Source: Alistipes sp. (GTDB lineage Bacteria; Bacteroidota; Bacteroidia; Bacteroidales; Rikenellaceae). From it: DNA of 38,946 nucleotides. A model generated the notes under the pieces. That model had not been told where the DNA came from. It did not search any database and was given only the letters and a program-made list of their open reading frames with translations. The position numbers and the translations under genes were made by a program. Below are positions 28,086 through 36,781 of this stretch, in pieces; position 1 is the stretch's first letter, and each line of letters starts with the position of its first letter. The stretch spans positions 1 through 38,946 of the forward strand of contig JAFTNV010000026.1 in the NCBI GenBank assembly GCA_017451685.1, written 5' to 3'.

Positions 28086-29138
28086 TTACTCCCTTCGTGC
28101 GAAAGCCTGTCGTATATATTCTGTCTCATCATGACCAAGATATACCTCCTCGAAGTCCCATATAAGCCAGTTGTCGTCTACCGCAATCAGCGAGTGTGAC
28201 ACGCTTTTGCCATTCTCGTCTACAACGACAAGATCATTCTTCTGGCTGTCGTAGCTCCACGTATAGGTGTGCGTAACCTCCTCAAATGGAGGGTTCTCCA
28301 TCTCGAAACTATATGTCATCGTGCCATCAGCACTGAAGATATAAGGACCGCCAAAGCCAGGAGGGAAGGGAGTCCAATCATGCTCGCCGAAGAGCGCGTA
28401 CACTCCGATGATGCTGGCATAATCGGCGCTATCATACTGGAGCATCGTGCTACCCAGCCATTTGCCGACGATAAGCTCCTCAACGCGCGACTTATCGAGC
28501 GGGCTGACACTCTCCAAGAGAGTGCCGAACCTTAGCTCAGCCTCCTTCAACTGCATCATTTGATGGTTTGTTCTCTTGAACAAGGCTCGAAGGTTGATGC
28601 CTTCATCATGCCACTCGATGACGAAGTAGTCGTTGGTATATGCCAATAGCTTAGCCTCAAGAGCAACCACATCGTAGCCGTTCTGTGCCTCCATATCTAC
28701 AAAGAGAGTCGCCATGCGCGGGTAAAACTCCAGCGTTCCCTGCTGTGCAACATCAAGCTCGTTGTTCTCCAATAGTGCAAAGCGCTGTACCATGTCGTTT
28801 GTGATGTACACCACCGTCTCCAGCTCCTCCTGCCACGGCTCACCGCCAATCTCGGAAACAATCTTCGTGACACTCTCGAAGTTGGCATCGTATTCCATCT
28901 TTGCATCGAGATACCAGTATTTATGCCACTCTATATCCTCGGGGGCGAACTCGCTACCACCGTCGATATACTCCGCCATCGCTGCGGTAGCAGCAGCCAG
29001 CTTTTCATCCACAACGGGCTTAACTTCTTCATTTGGCTTGCTATCCTCGTTAGGCTTAACGCCGTCGTTATTAGCCTTCTCGCACGCTGCGAACATCATC
29101 AGCGGTATGATGAACACACCAATAAGTATTCTTTTCAT
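28086..29138 (-). CDS. Lipoprotein with C-terminal lipocalin-like region, function unknown
   Basis: A 350-residue lipoprotein. Signal peptide and lipobox give Cys19 (MMFAACEKANN), followed by a PNED/PNEE-repeat linker. The middle (about 45-225) is mostly helical with many Glu and Leu. The last 130 residues contain VGKWLGSTM, FSADGTMTYSF, HTYTWSYDSQKNDLVVVD and WLIWDF, a strand pattern like the lipocalin-like domains of Bacteroidetes lipoproteins. It is a single gene between a possible -7 element (29177-29184) and a strong terminator. Confidence 0.7.
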   Translation of the reverse strand: MKRILIGVFIIPLMMFAACEKANNDGVKPNEDSKPNEEVKPVVDEKLAAATAAMAEYIDGGSEFAPEDIEWHKYWYLDAKMEYDANFESVTKIVSEIGGEPWQEELETVVYITNDMVQRFALLENNELDVAQQGTLEFYPRMATLFVDMEAQNGYDVVALEAKLLAYTNDYFVIEWHDEGINLRALFKRTNHQMMQLKEAELRFGTLLESVSPLDKSRVEELIVGKWLGSTMLQYDSADYASIIGVYALFGEHDWTPFPPGFGGPYIFSADGTMTYSFEMENPPFEEVTHTYTWSYDSQKNDLVVVDENGKSVSHSLIAVDDNWLIWDFEEVYLGHDETEYIRQAFARRE

Positions 29139-29176
29139 AGTCGTAAATTTTTAATGTTTGTATAACTCTCTTTTCA

Positions 29177-29184
29177 CAAAGATA
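29177..29184 (-). promoter_or_regulatory. Candidate -7 element of the 350-residue lipoprotein gene
   Basis: CAAAGATA on the plus strand reads TATCTTTG on the minus strand, 38 bases before the start codon. No clear -33 TTG was found at the proper distance. Confidence 0.4.
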
Positions 29185-29220
29185 AGAAATATTTTCCTAA
29201 TTACATACTATTAGCCATGG

Positions 29221-30594
29221 TTATAGTTCATATACAATATACGAAACATTGAGATTATAGTTTCGTTCCATATTTGAATCTAAATCATTTTCTTCGCGAA
29301 ATTCATCAAATTTATCAGATGCGACATCAAATGCACCAGGCAAATAATATCCATCACCTTCTCCATCCCAACCAAAATTAACATGTACAAGGTCCAACTT
29401 ATGCTGAACATTATCTACTCTAAGTGACGAACTCCCAAGGGCACCAGTAACGACATTGAGAGTATACTGCAACCTCAACCATCCGTCAATATTAAAATAA
29501 TGCGTATATTTACTTTCATTATCTTCTCTCGTGGCACAACAATCAACAGGATAATTCTTGTCAACAATCATCAAGAATAATGAATCTATTGCATTACTAC
29601 TACTATTATACATTCTTCTTACATTTGATAAGCCAATTTTGTTATACACGTACATTATACTATCAACTGGAGTACCTGTCGAAGAGGTAGAATATGTAGC
29701 ATTTGCCTCTTTCCCAATTGCCCGAATGAGTGTTGCAACCGCTCGTGAGCCCGGTGTAATTTGTCCACTGTTATATTTGACCGTATCAGCATATATAAGT
29801 CTATTAATCGCATACCAATCAACCTCATACTCCGAATTTATCTCTATATCTGGTCTAAAATTATGACGATAGCATAATGATGCTAATGTTTGAGCTCCTG
29901 CCACAGGGACACAACCCGCAACACAGACAATGCCATTCTGTATAGGTGAATACATATTGTATGGGCTATACTGACCCCATTTTACTGGAATAAGTGGATG
30001 ACACTTGACTAACATTGTTGTATCAACCCCCGTTTGCTGTATTGAGCCAGAAGGAATTGTTGGGGTTAATCCGGTTATTGTAAGCGCATTGTTTACCATG
30101 GTATATTGCATCTCTTGTGCAGGGGTTATCTCCTCACTGGTGCGAGTGGATATTTCACCGCTAATATATTGTAAGAACTCTTTGGTAGAGAATGTGCCGT
30201 TATCACCGATTGCAATAATAGGAGGTAGTTGCTCATCAGCTGCAAGAATGGCATAACCTTGATTATCAGCATAATTTACAACATACGCAAGAGGGCTTTC
30301 TTTTACTCCATTACTGTCCTTTGAGCGTGTCGCCACTGCTGATGTTAGGTCTGCAGATGTTAGCAAATCTACCTTGCTAATACGGCGTGTTTTATTGGCG
30401 ACACCTTCGGTATTGCTAAATATAAAATTTGCATTTCCAATAGCATTCTCAAAAGATAATGATGTTTCGAGGTACTCAACGCCATCCTGACCCTGAACAT
30501 CTATCGTATTTTGACTTGTAGTTGGCTCTGTCTGCTTAACGCATGAACATGTAAGAGTAATTATTACAATTAGGTATAAGTATAAATTTTTCAT
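29221..30594 (-). CDS. C10-family (streptopain-like) cysteine protease lipoprotein
   Basis: A 457-residue exported protease. The signal peptide ends in TCSC, so Cys16 or Cys18 would carry the lipid. Residues of about 40-190 form a pro/inhibitor-like region with the sequence YADNQGYAILAADEQLPP, as in Spi/streptopain prodomains. The catalytic domain has VKWGQYSPYN, a nucleophile Cys228 in CVAGCVPVAGAQ, His365 in YTHYFNIDGW, and VNFGWDGEGDGYY near residue 405, all family marks. It is distinctly AT-richer than genes outside this block. A small ORF of unknown role precedes it by 37 bases. The substrate is unknown; relatives in Bacteroides and Streptococcus cleave host proteins. Confidence 0.88.
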   Translation of the reverse strand: MKNLYLYLIVIITLTCSCVKQTEPTTSQNTIDVQGQDGVEYLETSLSFENAIGNANFIFSNTEGVANKTRRISKVDLLTSADLTSAVATRSKDSNGVKESPLAYVVNYADNQGYAILAADEQLPPIIAIGDNGTFSTKEFLQYISGEISTRTSEEITPAQEMQYTMVNNALTITGLTPTIPSGSIQQTGVDTTMLVKCHPLIPVKWGQYSPYNMYSPIQNGIVCVAGCVPVAGAQTLASLCYRHNFRPDIEINSEYEVDWYAINRLIYADTVKYNSGQITPGSRAVATLIRAIGKEANATYSTSSTGTPVDSIMYVYNKIGLSNVRRMYNSSSNAIDSLFLMIVDKNYPVDCCATREDNESKYTHYFNIDGWLRLQYTLNVVTGALGSSSLRVDNVQHKLDLVHVNFGWDGEGDGYYLPGAFDVASDKFDEFREENDLDSNMERNYNLNVSYIVYEL

Positions 30595-30631
30595 GGTTTG
30601 ATTGGTTTAATAGGTTATAATATAGCTGTCT

Positions 30632-30928
30632 TCATTTATCTACATGGCCTAAGTTGTACATATAGTCGCGTAACTCTGTGCGTGTTGCACGCCTGGAGTA
30701 CTTATATTTTGATGGGAGAGAGTGCCATTTTGAGAAGTTTCGCAAATCGAGAGAGGAACTCTCAAGATTTATCTTACCGCTATCTATTGAGTTATATATC
30801 CCCCAGAGGCTATCGTGCGCGGGGCAATGTTTCTTTTCGGGATGAAATAGATATAGTTCGCCTATTATAAATTTCTGTGAGCGTAATGCTTCGGGGGTGT
30901 AGGTCGATGAGTGATAGGGTCTATTCAT
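30632..30928 (-). CDS. Small protein of unknown function upstream of the C10 protease
   Basis: A 98-residue predicted cytoplasmic protein; no signal peptide, membrane segment or known motif. It is basic, Ser/Tyr-rich, and ends with RRATRTELRDYMYNLGHVDK, which looks like a conserved amphipathic helix. It lies on the same strand as the C10 gene, 37 bases upstream, and could share its transcript. C10 loci often carry a small inhibitor gene, but those are exported and this one appears not to be. It might also be a chance ORF, so confidence is moderate. Confidence 0.45.
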   Translation of the reverse strand: MNRPYHSSTYTPEALRSQKFIIGELYLFHPEKKHCPAHDSLWGIYNSIDSGKINLESSSLDLRNFSKWHSLPSKYKYSRRATRTELRDYMYNLGHVDK

Positions 30929-31295
30929 TGTCGCATTATTTTTGATAGTTAAATATTATCCAAGTAATGCGCGAAGCCTAATTCGTGTACACATTCGATT
31001 CAGTCCGGAACCAACGGATATACGGCAAATAGCACAGCTAATCAAGAATCGCGCACAGTAGCACGCCTCCAGCTGCTTTATCTGTCGTATATTGTGGATT
31101 ATTGGTTCTTTCTGAATCGACAAACAGTGGACGTCTATATCTGAACATATAGCCCATATTTTCATTTGCATGGGCTTATTATACTTTTCTATTGCTTGTT
31201 ATTGTAGTGTTTTTCTATATATTTAATAGTTTAGGTTTGTTTTTATACCCACAGCGCACACGAGCGCGCTGTGGGTCATTACACATTAGAGTTAC
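30929..31295. other. AT-rich gap with no confident gene
   Basis: This 367-base stretch holds one minus-strand ORF (31171-30956, 71 codons, Cys-rich, no motif) that I do not call as a gene, and the hairpin at 31247-31276. No good promoter was identified. It may be the remnant of a gene, or a regulatory leader for the small ORF and C10 protease genes. Confidence 0.4.
31247..31276 (-). terminator. Hairpin after the DUF3244 gene
   Basis: ACCCACAGCGC (31247-31257) pairs perfectly with GCGCTGTGGGT (31266-31276) across an 8-base loop, 19 bases past the stop of the DUF3244 gene. A strong U-run is lacking, so it may be a weak terminator or an mRNA 3' end stabiliser. Confidence 0.6.
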
Positions 31296-31670
31296 TTATA
31301 AGTAATACTCTCCACACCACGTTGCGGAGTCACTCTCTATCTCTACGTAATATTGTCCCGATGTGGTTGGAACGTCAACATAGAAATACTGACCCATGCC
31401 CGAAGCAAACGTATCGTACTGCTCGCCGGTGTAGATGCTGGTTACAGATATCTCAACATCCTCTACAGGTGCATAGAAATCTACGTATACTCTGCCATCA
31501 TAATAGTAGCACTCAACCGTTGTTGTCAAGTCGCCAGTGCGAGGTAGTTTTAGTTTTTTCCCTTTTAAGGTTATTGGTATTGCTTTTTGTGCAGTTGGGG
31601 TATCTCCTAATGAATACGCTCCAAAAGTAACGCATAGAATTGAAAGAAGTAGAATGGTAATTTTTCTCAT
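31296..31670 (-). CDS. DUF3244-family secreted protein
   Basis: A 124-residue exported protein. Signal peptide about 1-20 (ending near AYSLG), without a lipobox Cys. The mature part is a small all-beta domain with the DUF3244 pattern: IPITLKGKKLKLPRTG, YYYDGRVYVDFYAPVEDVEISVTSI, and a final GQYYVEIESDS strand. From memory, DUF3244 proteins are small Bacteroidetes beta-sandwich proteins of unknown function. The neighbouring C10 protease and TPR-HTH regulator suggest that it belongs to a secreted-protease locus, perhaps as an inhibitor or accessory protein; that is inference. A -7 element is present at 31697-31704. Confidence 0.8.
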   Translation of the reverse strand: MRKITILLLSILCVTFGAYSLGDTPTAQKAIPITLKGKKLKLPRTGDLTTTVECYYYDGRVYVDFYAPVEDVEISVTSIYTGEQYDTFASGMGQYFYVDVPTTSGQYYVEIESDSATWCGEYYL

Positions 31671-31696
31671 AATCTATTAGGTTTTGGTTTATAGCA

Positions 31697-31704
31697 CAAA
31701 TATA
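31697..31704 (-). promoter_or_regulatory. Candidate -7 element of the DUF3244 gene
   Basis: CAAATATA (minus strand TATATTTG) lies 26 bases before the start codon. The expected -33 TTG is absent, which would fit a promoter that needs an activator. Confidence 0.45.
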
Positions 31705-31861
31705 GTATGAGTATCTTAGATAATATCATCTTTTTTCTCAAAAGTGCATCACATGTCGCTCGTGTAATGTATTGAATATTAATAAAATACAAATAGCGCA
31801 ATATTTCAAAATATCACACTATTTTTTACATTGTAATAATATGTTGAATATCAGCGAATTA

Positions 31862-31871
31862 CCCCCCCCCC
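31862..31871. repeat. C10 homopolymer upstream of the DUF3244 gene
   Basis: Ten C residues in an AT-rich intergenic stretch, 35 bases past the stop of the TPR-HTH regulator and about 160 bases before the -7 element of the DUF3244 gene. Runs of this length are prone to slipped-strand changes. Confidence 0.85.
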
Positions 31872-31906
31872 TCGGAATTGCGCCAATGTGATAAAAAATT
31901 CAAGGC

Positions 31907-33613
31907 TTAGGGCATCTCTTCGAGTATAATTTGGGCGTTAGGGGTATTACGGCTCGAGATTTTGTTACGCAAGCGGTACTTGCGTGTAAGGATATTGCCT
32001 GTAGTCTCGCCCATAAAGATACTTATGCTTTTAGCAGAGAATCCTGCATAGATAAAGCATAGTAGCTTAATATCGCGTGGCGATATATTGGGAATCTCGG
32101 TGCGCACCAGATTTATAGCATTGCGCTTATATTGATTTACAATCTTCTCCAACTGTACTAATGTTCCCTTGTCGTTGGCGAATTTGTTTATCTCTATTCT
32201 CACTTGCTCATAGATACTATCCTTTTCGCGACTAATTCCATGAGTCTCGTAGTATGTATTACTGAGCCTATCCAACAATTTATACTGCTTGTGGAATAGG
32301 TCTGCCACTTGGCTGTGCATCTCCCTAATCAGGGAGGTGTGCGCCTCCTCTTGCATAGATATATGTTTGGAAATCTCCGATATGTGTTGCTCCTTATCTT
32401 GGATAGCGTGCTGCAGTTCGGTGGCTAAATCCATATATTTGCTAATCTCAAGATCTTTTGATATAACGCGATGTCTTGCGTACATTACTATAACAACTAT
32501 ACATAATAGGGCGACAACGAACAGTGAAACGTAAATCTGAGTATTCTTCTTGAGTCGGTACGAATTAAGTTTAGACTGATTATGGAAATATTCCTTTTGC
32601 GCAGAAACTATTGGTTGTTGTATCGCGCTGTGTAGTTGTTTCTTTTGGATATGTAGTCCCTTATCGATGTATTGTAAGGCTTTGTCAGTTTGCCCCATGA
32701 GCTTCAGCGTATTTGCTGATTGAAAATACATGTTAATGGAATCATTTATATCTGTAGCTGCGTTCCATGCTCTATTCAAATAAACCTCAGCTCGTTTGTA
32801 GTCGTTTATTCCAGCATAGTAGTTGGCGACAGCGCTGAAATATCCAGAGGAGGTCGGTTGGTTAGCTTTGTCTTGCGTTATGTTAATTATATTGCCGCAG
32901 CGTTCATAATCTCCCACCATATCGTAGAGGACGGTAAGATTTTCATAACAAGTAGCCACGAGTTGTTTATCATCCAACTCGACAGCCGACTGTAGAGCGT
33001 GGTTGATATACTCCTCTGCTTTCTCTGACTCATCGAGATTCAAATAGGCCAGACCAATATTATGCAATGCGTATGCTTTGTGATACTCTAAATCTGTTTG
33101 CGAATAATGGTCATACGCCTGTTGGGCAGCTATTAGCCATTTGTTGTAATCGTAGAATAGACTATATATATTGCCTATCTCCGAGTACAACAGTCCTGCC
33201 AAGTAGTTGTCGTTTAATTTGCTGAGCAGCTCCTCGGCTTGGGTGTATGCTATTATGGCATGAGTATAATCTCCTTTATTGAACAATATTCGCCCATGGT
33301 AGTAGTGTGATAGGAATTTGTATCGTACGTTGTCGGACTCTTCGTAGTACTCTACGGCCTCGTTTATTAGCGTAGCATCCGTCTCGTCGATATAGTTCTT
33401 ATCCTTGGCCTGGGTTAGCAGTAGAGCATACTTGGCGCGCAGACGACGTGAGCCTATATCGTCGATAGCTATACCATCAAGGATGACCAACGACGAGTCG
33501 GGGCGCTCGACCATCATGCCTTCCGCTACATCTAACATCTGCTCAACATCGTTTGATGTCGAGCATGAGAATAGCAGCGGGATTAGTATTGTGATATACA
33601 ACAGTCGTTTCAT
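31907..33613 (-). CDS. Membrane-anchored TPR protein with C-terminal LuxR-type HTH
   Basis: A 568-residue transmembrane regulator. It starts with a lipoprotein-like signal (Cys17 in LLFSCSTSN). Residues of about 60-330 hold about six to seven TPR-like helix pairs with GLAYLNLDESEKAEEYINHAL-type sequences. One transmembrane helix lies at 359-380, followed by a cytoplasmic coiled coil (about 385-450) and a LuxR-like HTH at about 505-552 (SPRDIKLLCFIYAGFSAKSIS, then MGETTGNILTRKYRLRNKI). This one-component sensor layout is common in Bacteroidales; it would sense an envelope signal and control nearby genes such as the DUF3244 and C10 genes. The start at 33613 is preferred over 33757, which would overlap the transpeptidase gene. 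The gene is AT-richer than those upstream. Confidence 0.85.
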   Translation of the reverse strand: MKRLLYITILIPLLFSCSTSNDVEQMLDVAEGMMVERPDSSLVILDGIAIDDIGSRRLRAKYALLLTQAKDKNYIDETDATLINEAVEYYEESDNVRYKFLSHYYHGRILFNKGDYTHAIIAYTQAEELLSKLNDNYLAGLLYSEIGNIYSLFYDYNKWLIAAQQAYDHYSQTDLEYHKAYALHNIGLAYLNLDESEKAEEYINHALQSAVELDDKQLVATCYENLTVLYDMVGDYERCGNIINITQDKANQPTSSGYFSAVANYYAGINDYKRAEVYLNRAWNAATDINDSINMYFQSANTLKLMGQTDKALQYIDKGLHIQKKQLHSAIQQPIVSAQKEYFHNQSKLNSYRLKKNTQIYVSLFVVALLCIVVIVMYARHRVISKDLEISKYMDLATELQHAIQDKEQHISEISKHISMQEEAHTSLIREMHSQVADLFHKQYKLLDRLSNTYYETHGISREKDSIYEQVRIEINKFANDKGTLVQLEKIVNQYKRNAINLVRTEIPNISPRDIKLLCFIYAGFSAKSISIFMGETTGNILTRKYRLRNKISSRNTPNAQIILEEMP

Positions 33614-33618
33614 GTCTC

Positions 33619-34698
33619 CTACTTCACACGTATGCGCTGGCCTATGGAGATACGGTCGATATTTATGTCGGGGTTTAGCTCTGCAATCTTTGCCGAGGTT
33701 GTGCCATATTGCTTGGCGATGCGGCCTACGAGGTCGCCATCCACGACCGTATGCCACACCTCGTCGCCACCCTCCGTGGTGGGCGCGGGCGCGGGGCTCT
33801 CCGTCGATGTGTTTTCGGTTACGTGTGCGTTGCCATCGTCCCTAACCTTTATGCGCTGGCCGATAGCTATGCGGTCGATATTTATGTCGGGGTTTAACTC
33901 TGCAATCTTTGCCGAGGTTGTGCCGTAACGCTTGGCGATACGACCCACAAGGTCGCCATCGACGACCGTATGCCATACGGCATCGTCATCGTCGCTCGAT
34001 GCGGGTGCCTCTACTATGGGTGTTGCGCCCTCTGCGGGGGCTGTAACCTCGGGCATGCTCGACACTACGGGCGTAGGCTCGGTGTGTGTGGCCGAGGCTA
34101 TCTCACGCCCATCGGCGCGCAGGTCGGCATCGCCCGCCTCGATAGTCACCCTCATGCCGGCATGCACCATGGGCTTAAGACTGTCCAGGTCGTTGTTCTC
34201 CAGGCGTATGCATCCCTCCGTGGCACGTGTGCCGATAGAGGCGGGGTCGTGCGTGCCGTGGATGCCGATGCCACGATGTGGCGGTGTCTTGAGGCGTATA
34301 AACCAGTTGCCGTAGCAACCCTCGATAACACCCTTGCCGTCGCCAAAGTCGTGTGTCCAGTGCGCTGCGGGGACAACCTCCTCGACGGTGAACTCACCCT
34401 CGGGGGTCTTCATGTCGCCCGGGCGTTGTTTGTTGCCCGCATGCTTGCCCGTAGCCACGGGGAATGTGCATATCAGCGCCCCGTCGCTGTCGTAGAGGCG
34501 CAGGGTCATCGTCTGCTTCGAGATGACGATATTGTCGGCCTTCGTGCTGTCGCCCGTGGGCTCCTCCGTAATGACCGCGGGGGTGGGTATCTCCACCGCG
34601 GCGACCTCCTTATCCTCGTTGCTTGTCGTGGTGTTATTGCCACATGCTGCGACCATGATTGCCGCTGCAAATATTGATGCTACCATCCTGAAAAACAT
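33619..34698 (-). CDS. L,D-transpeptidase with two LysM domains (lipoprotein)
   Basis: A 359-residue envelope protein that probably forms 3-3 peptidoglycan cross-links or anchors proteins. The lipobox gives Cys19 (MVAACGNN). The YkuD catalytic domain (about 55-190) has the motif IGIHGTHDPASIGTRATEGC with His147 and nucleophile Cys163. An acidic Pro/Ala linker follows. Two LysM repeats (241-285 and 314-358) bind glycan; they are nearly identical to each other, also at DNA level, which suggests a recent internal duplication. It lies 28 bases after glgB and 5 bases before the TPR-HTH gene, so the three are probably one transcript. Confidence 0.9.
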   Translation of the reverse strand: MFFRMVASIFAAAIMVAACGNNTTTSNEDKEVAAVEIPTPAVITEEPTGDSTKADNIVISKQTMTLRLYDSDGALICTFPVATGKHAGNKQRPGDMKTPEGEFTVEEVVPAAHWTHDFGDGKGVIEGCYGNWFIRLKTPPHRGIGIHGTHDPASIGTRATEGCIRLENNDLDSLKPMVHAGMRVTIEAGDADLRADGREIASATHTEPTPVVSSMPEVTAPAEGATPIVEAPASSDDDDAVWHTVVDGDLVGRIAKRYGTTSAKIAELNPDINIDRIAIGQRIKVRDDGNAHVTENTSTESPAPAPTTEGGDEVWHTVVDGDLVGRIAKQYGTTSAKIAELNPDINIDRISIGQRIRVK

Positions 34699-34726
34699 AG
34701 TATAGGCCTCTTCGTTAGTGGTTGCG

Positions 34727-36760
34727 TTACTCCTCCCACCTTAGGACTACGCCCGTGCGCGAGGTGTTGTATATCTCTATCGTGTAGTACTCGGTGCCAT
34801 CCTCGGCCTTATGTGTTGTGGTGAAGTGCTCGCCACCGATGTCAGCGCGGCTGTGGCCACCGAAGCGCTCCTCGTCCGACGAGAAGAGCACGGTATACTT
34901 ACCCGGCCATGGCACGTTGAGGCGGTAATTGGGGATGGATGCCGTGGGGTGCCAGTTGATGACAAACAGGAGCCCCTTATGCGAGTATACCATCGTCTTA
35001 TTCTGCTCGTCCATCATGTGGTTGTAGGGGTAGCCGTCGCCAAGGACACCATACTCCTTAACGACCTCAATCATCGCCTTATCGAAGGCGGCAAGATACG
35101 AGTAGCGCAGGAAGCCGTTCTCGGCCAACGACCACTGACGGCGTGCATGCTTATACGACCAGCCGTTGCCCTCGCGCGGGAAGTCTATCCACTCGGGGTG
35201 GCCGAACTCGTTGCCCATGAAGTTGAGGTAGGCCTCGCCACCCGTGGTGATGGTAAAGAGGCGTATGAGCTTATGTAGCGCCATGCCACGGTCGATAATG
35301 AGGTTCTCCGAGGCGCGGTTCATGGCGAAGTACATCTCCTTGTCCATAAGGCGGAAGGCGAGGGTCTTGTCGCCCACGAGCGCCTGGTCGTGCGACTCGG
35401 CGTAGGCCACCGTCTTGACCGATGGCAGACGGTTGGTCATCACCGACCACATCTCCCAGATGTTCCAGTCGTCGTCGCTTCGCTCCTTGAGTATCTTAAT
35501 CCAGTAGTCGGGTATGGCCATGCCTAAGCGGTAGTCGAAGCCCATGCCACCCTCCTCGGGTTTCACGCACGAGCCCGGCATGCCGCTGACATCCTCAGCG
35601 ATGGTTATGGCATCGGGGCGTAGGTCGTGGATGAGCTTATTGGCCAACGTGAGGTAGACGATGGCATCGCGGTTGACACCCTCGTCGAAGAAGCGCTCGC
35701 GACAGTCGAACTCCACATATCCGTGGTGGTGGTAGAGCATCGACGTCACGCCATCGAAGCGGTAGCCGTCGAAGTGAAACTCCTCGATCCAGTACTTCAC
35801 GTTTGATAGCAGGAAGTGCTCAACCTCGCGCTTGCCGTAGTCGAATATCATCGAGTCCCAATACTGCTGATAGCCGGCACCGCCCTCCTTCGAGTAGTGG
35901 TGCTTCGAGCCGTCGAGCTCGTTGATGCCCTCGTCGAAGTTCTTAACGTAGTGGGCGTGTACCAAGTCCATAATCACGGCTATGCCGAGCTCGTGGGCGC
36001 GGTCTACGAGCGAGCGTAGCTCCTCGGCGGTGCCGAAGCGCGACGAGGGGGCAAAGAAGCTCGACACGTGGTAGCCAAACGAGCCGTAGTAGGGGTGCTC
36101 GGCTATGGCCATGAGCTGCACGGCGTTGTATCCCGCCTCCTTGATGCGCGGCAGGACATTGTCGCGGAACTCGGCGTAGGTGCCCACACCCTCGCGCTCC
36201 TCGGCCATGCCTACGTGAGCCTCGTAGATAAGCAACTCACCCACCTTCGGTGCGCGGAAGTCGTCGTGCTTCCAATCGTAGGGTTTGTCGACGACAAACT
36301 GTGCCGTGTAGTTCTTCGTGGCGTCGTCCTGCACTACGCGCTTGGCGTAGGCCGGTATGCGGTCGCGCCAGCCGTTGTGGCCGTGAACGTGTATCTTGTA
36401 GAGCGAGCCGTCGGTGAGCCTTGCGCCATACATTGCATCGGGAAGGAATATGCTCCACACACCCTCGCGATTGCGGTCGAGGCGTAACTCTGTGCGCTGC
36501 CACGCGTTGAAGTCGCCAAAGATGTATACATCCTTAGCCTCGGGGAGCCACTCTCTAAACCACCATCCGCGCATCGCCTCGTCCCTCTGCCAGCCGAAGT
36601 AACGATGTCCGTTGGCATAGTCGACAATCGACCCTGCGGCACGCTCGATGTTACCCAAGCTGTTGATATACATGTCGTAGCGACGGTTTATCTCCTCCTC
36701 CACGGGCTGTAACCACTCATCCTCCGCAACCATTGCGAGTCTATATTTCTGCTCTTCCAT
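34727..36760 (-). CDS. glgB: 1,4-alpha-glucan branching enzyme (GH13)
   Basis: A 677-residue glycogen branching enzyme that cuts alpha-1,4 chains and re-attaches them by alpha-1,6 bonds. The order is complete: N-terminal CBM48-like region (about 65-155, with the IFGDFNAW segment), the GH13 barrel, and a C-terminal beta-domain. The GH13 catalytic residues are present: Asp336 (GYRFDGVTS), Glu389 (TIAEDVSG) and Asp458 (AESHDQ). The ESHDQALVGDKTLAF segment and short N terminus resemble the eukaryote-like (GH13_8) branch rather than E. coli GlgB, as is common in Bacteroidetes. It is the first gene of a minus-strand unit and diverges from the POT transporter gene. Confidence 0.93.
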   Translation of the reverse strand: MEEQKYRLAMVAEDEWLQPVEEEINRRYDMYINSLGNIERAAGSIVDYANGHRYFGWQRDEAMRGWWFREWLPEAKDVYIFGDFNAWQRTELRLDRNREGVWSIFLPDAMYGARLTDGSLYKIHVHGHNGWRDRIPAYAKRVVQDDATKNYTAQFVVDKPYDWKHDDFRAPKVGELLIYEAHVGMAEEREGVGTYAEFRDNVLPRIKEAGYNAVQLMAIAEHPYYGSFGYHVSSFFAPSSRFGTAEELRSLVDRAHELGIAVIMDLVHAHYVKNFDEGINELDGSKHHYSKEGGAGYQQYWDSMIFDYGKREVEHFLLSNVKYWIEEFHFDGYRFDGVTSMLYHHHGYVEFDCRERFFDEGVNRDAIVYLTLANKLIHDLRPDAITIAEDVSGMPGSCVKPEEGGMGFDYRLGMAIPDYWIKILKERSDDDWNIWEMWSVMTNRLPSVKTVAYAESHDQALVGDKTLAFRLMDKEMYFAMNRASENLIIDRGMALHKLIRLFTITTGGEAYLNFMGNEFGHPEWIDFPREGNGWSYKHARRQWSLAENGFLRYSYLAAFDKAMIEVVKEYGVLGDGYPYNHMMDEQNKTMVYSHKGLLFVINWHPTASIPNYRLNVPWPGKYTVLFSSDEERFGGHSRADIGGEHFTTTHKAEDGTEYYTIEIYNTSRTGVVLRWEE

Positions 36761-36781
36761 ACTTTTTTTGGTTTATTTTTA

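Noticed and set aside
30956-31171. 71-codon Cys-rich minus-strand ORF
   Set aside because: No motif, no signal peptide, no promoter, and a composition that fits a chance ORF; kept only as a note in the gap entry.
29221-33613. Genomic island with integrase or attachment site
   Set aside because: No integrase, transposase, tRNA or flanking direct repeat was seen; only base composition suggests transfer.
33614-33757. N-terminal extension of the TPR-HTH protein (start at 33757)
   Set aside because: It overlaps the LysM part of the upstream gene in another frame, and the signal peptide begins at 33613.
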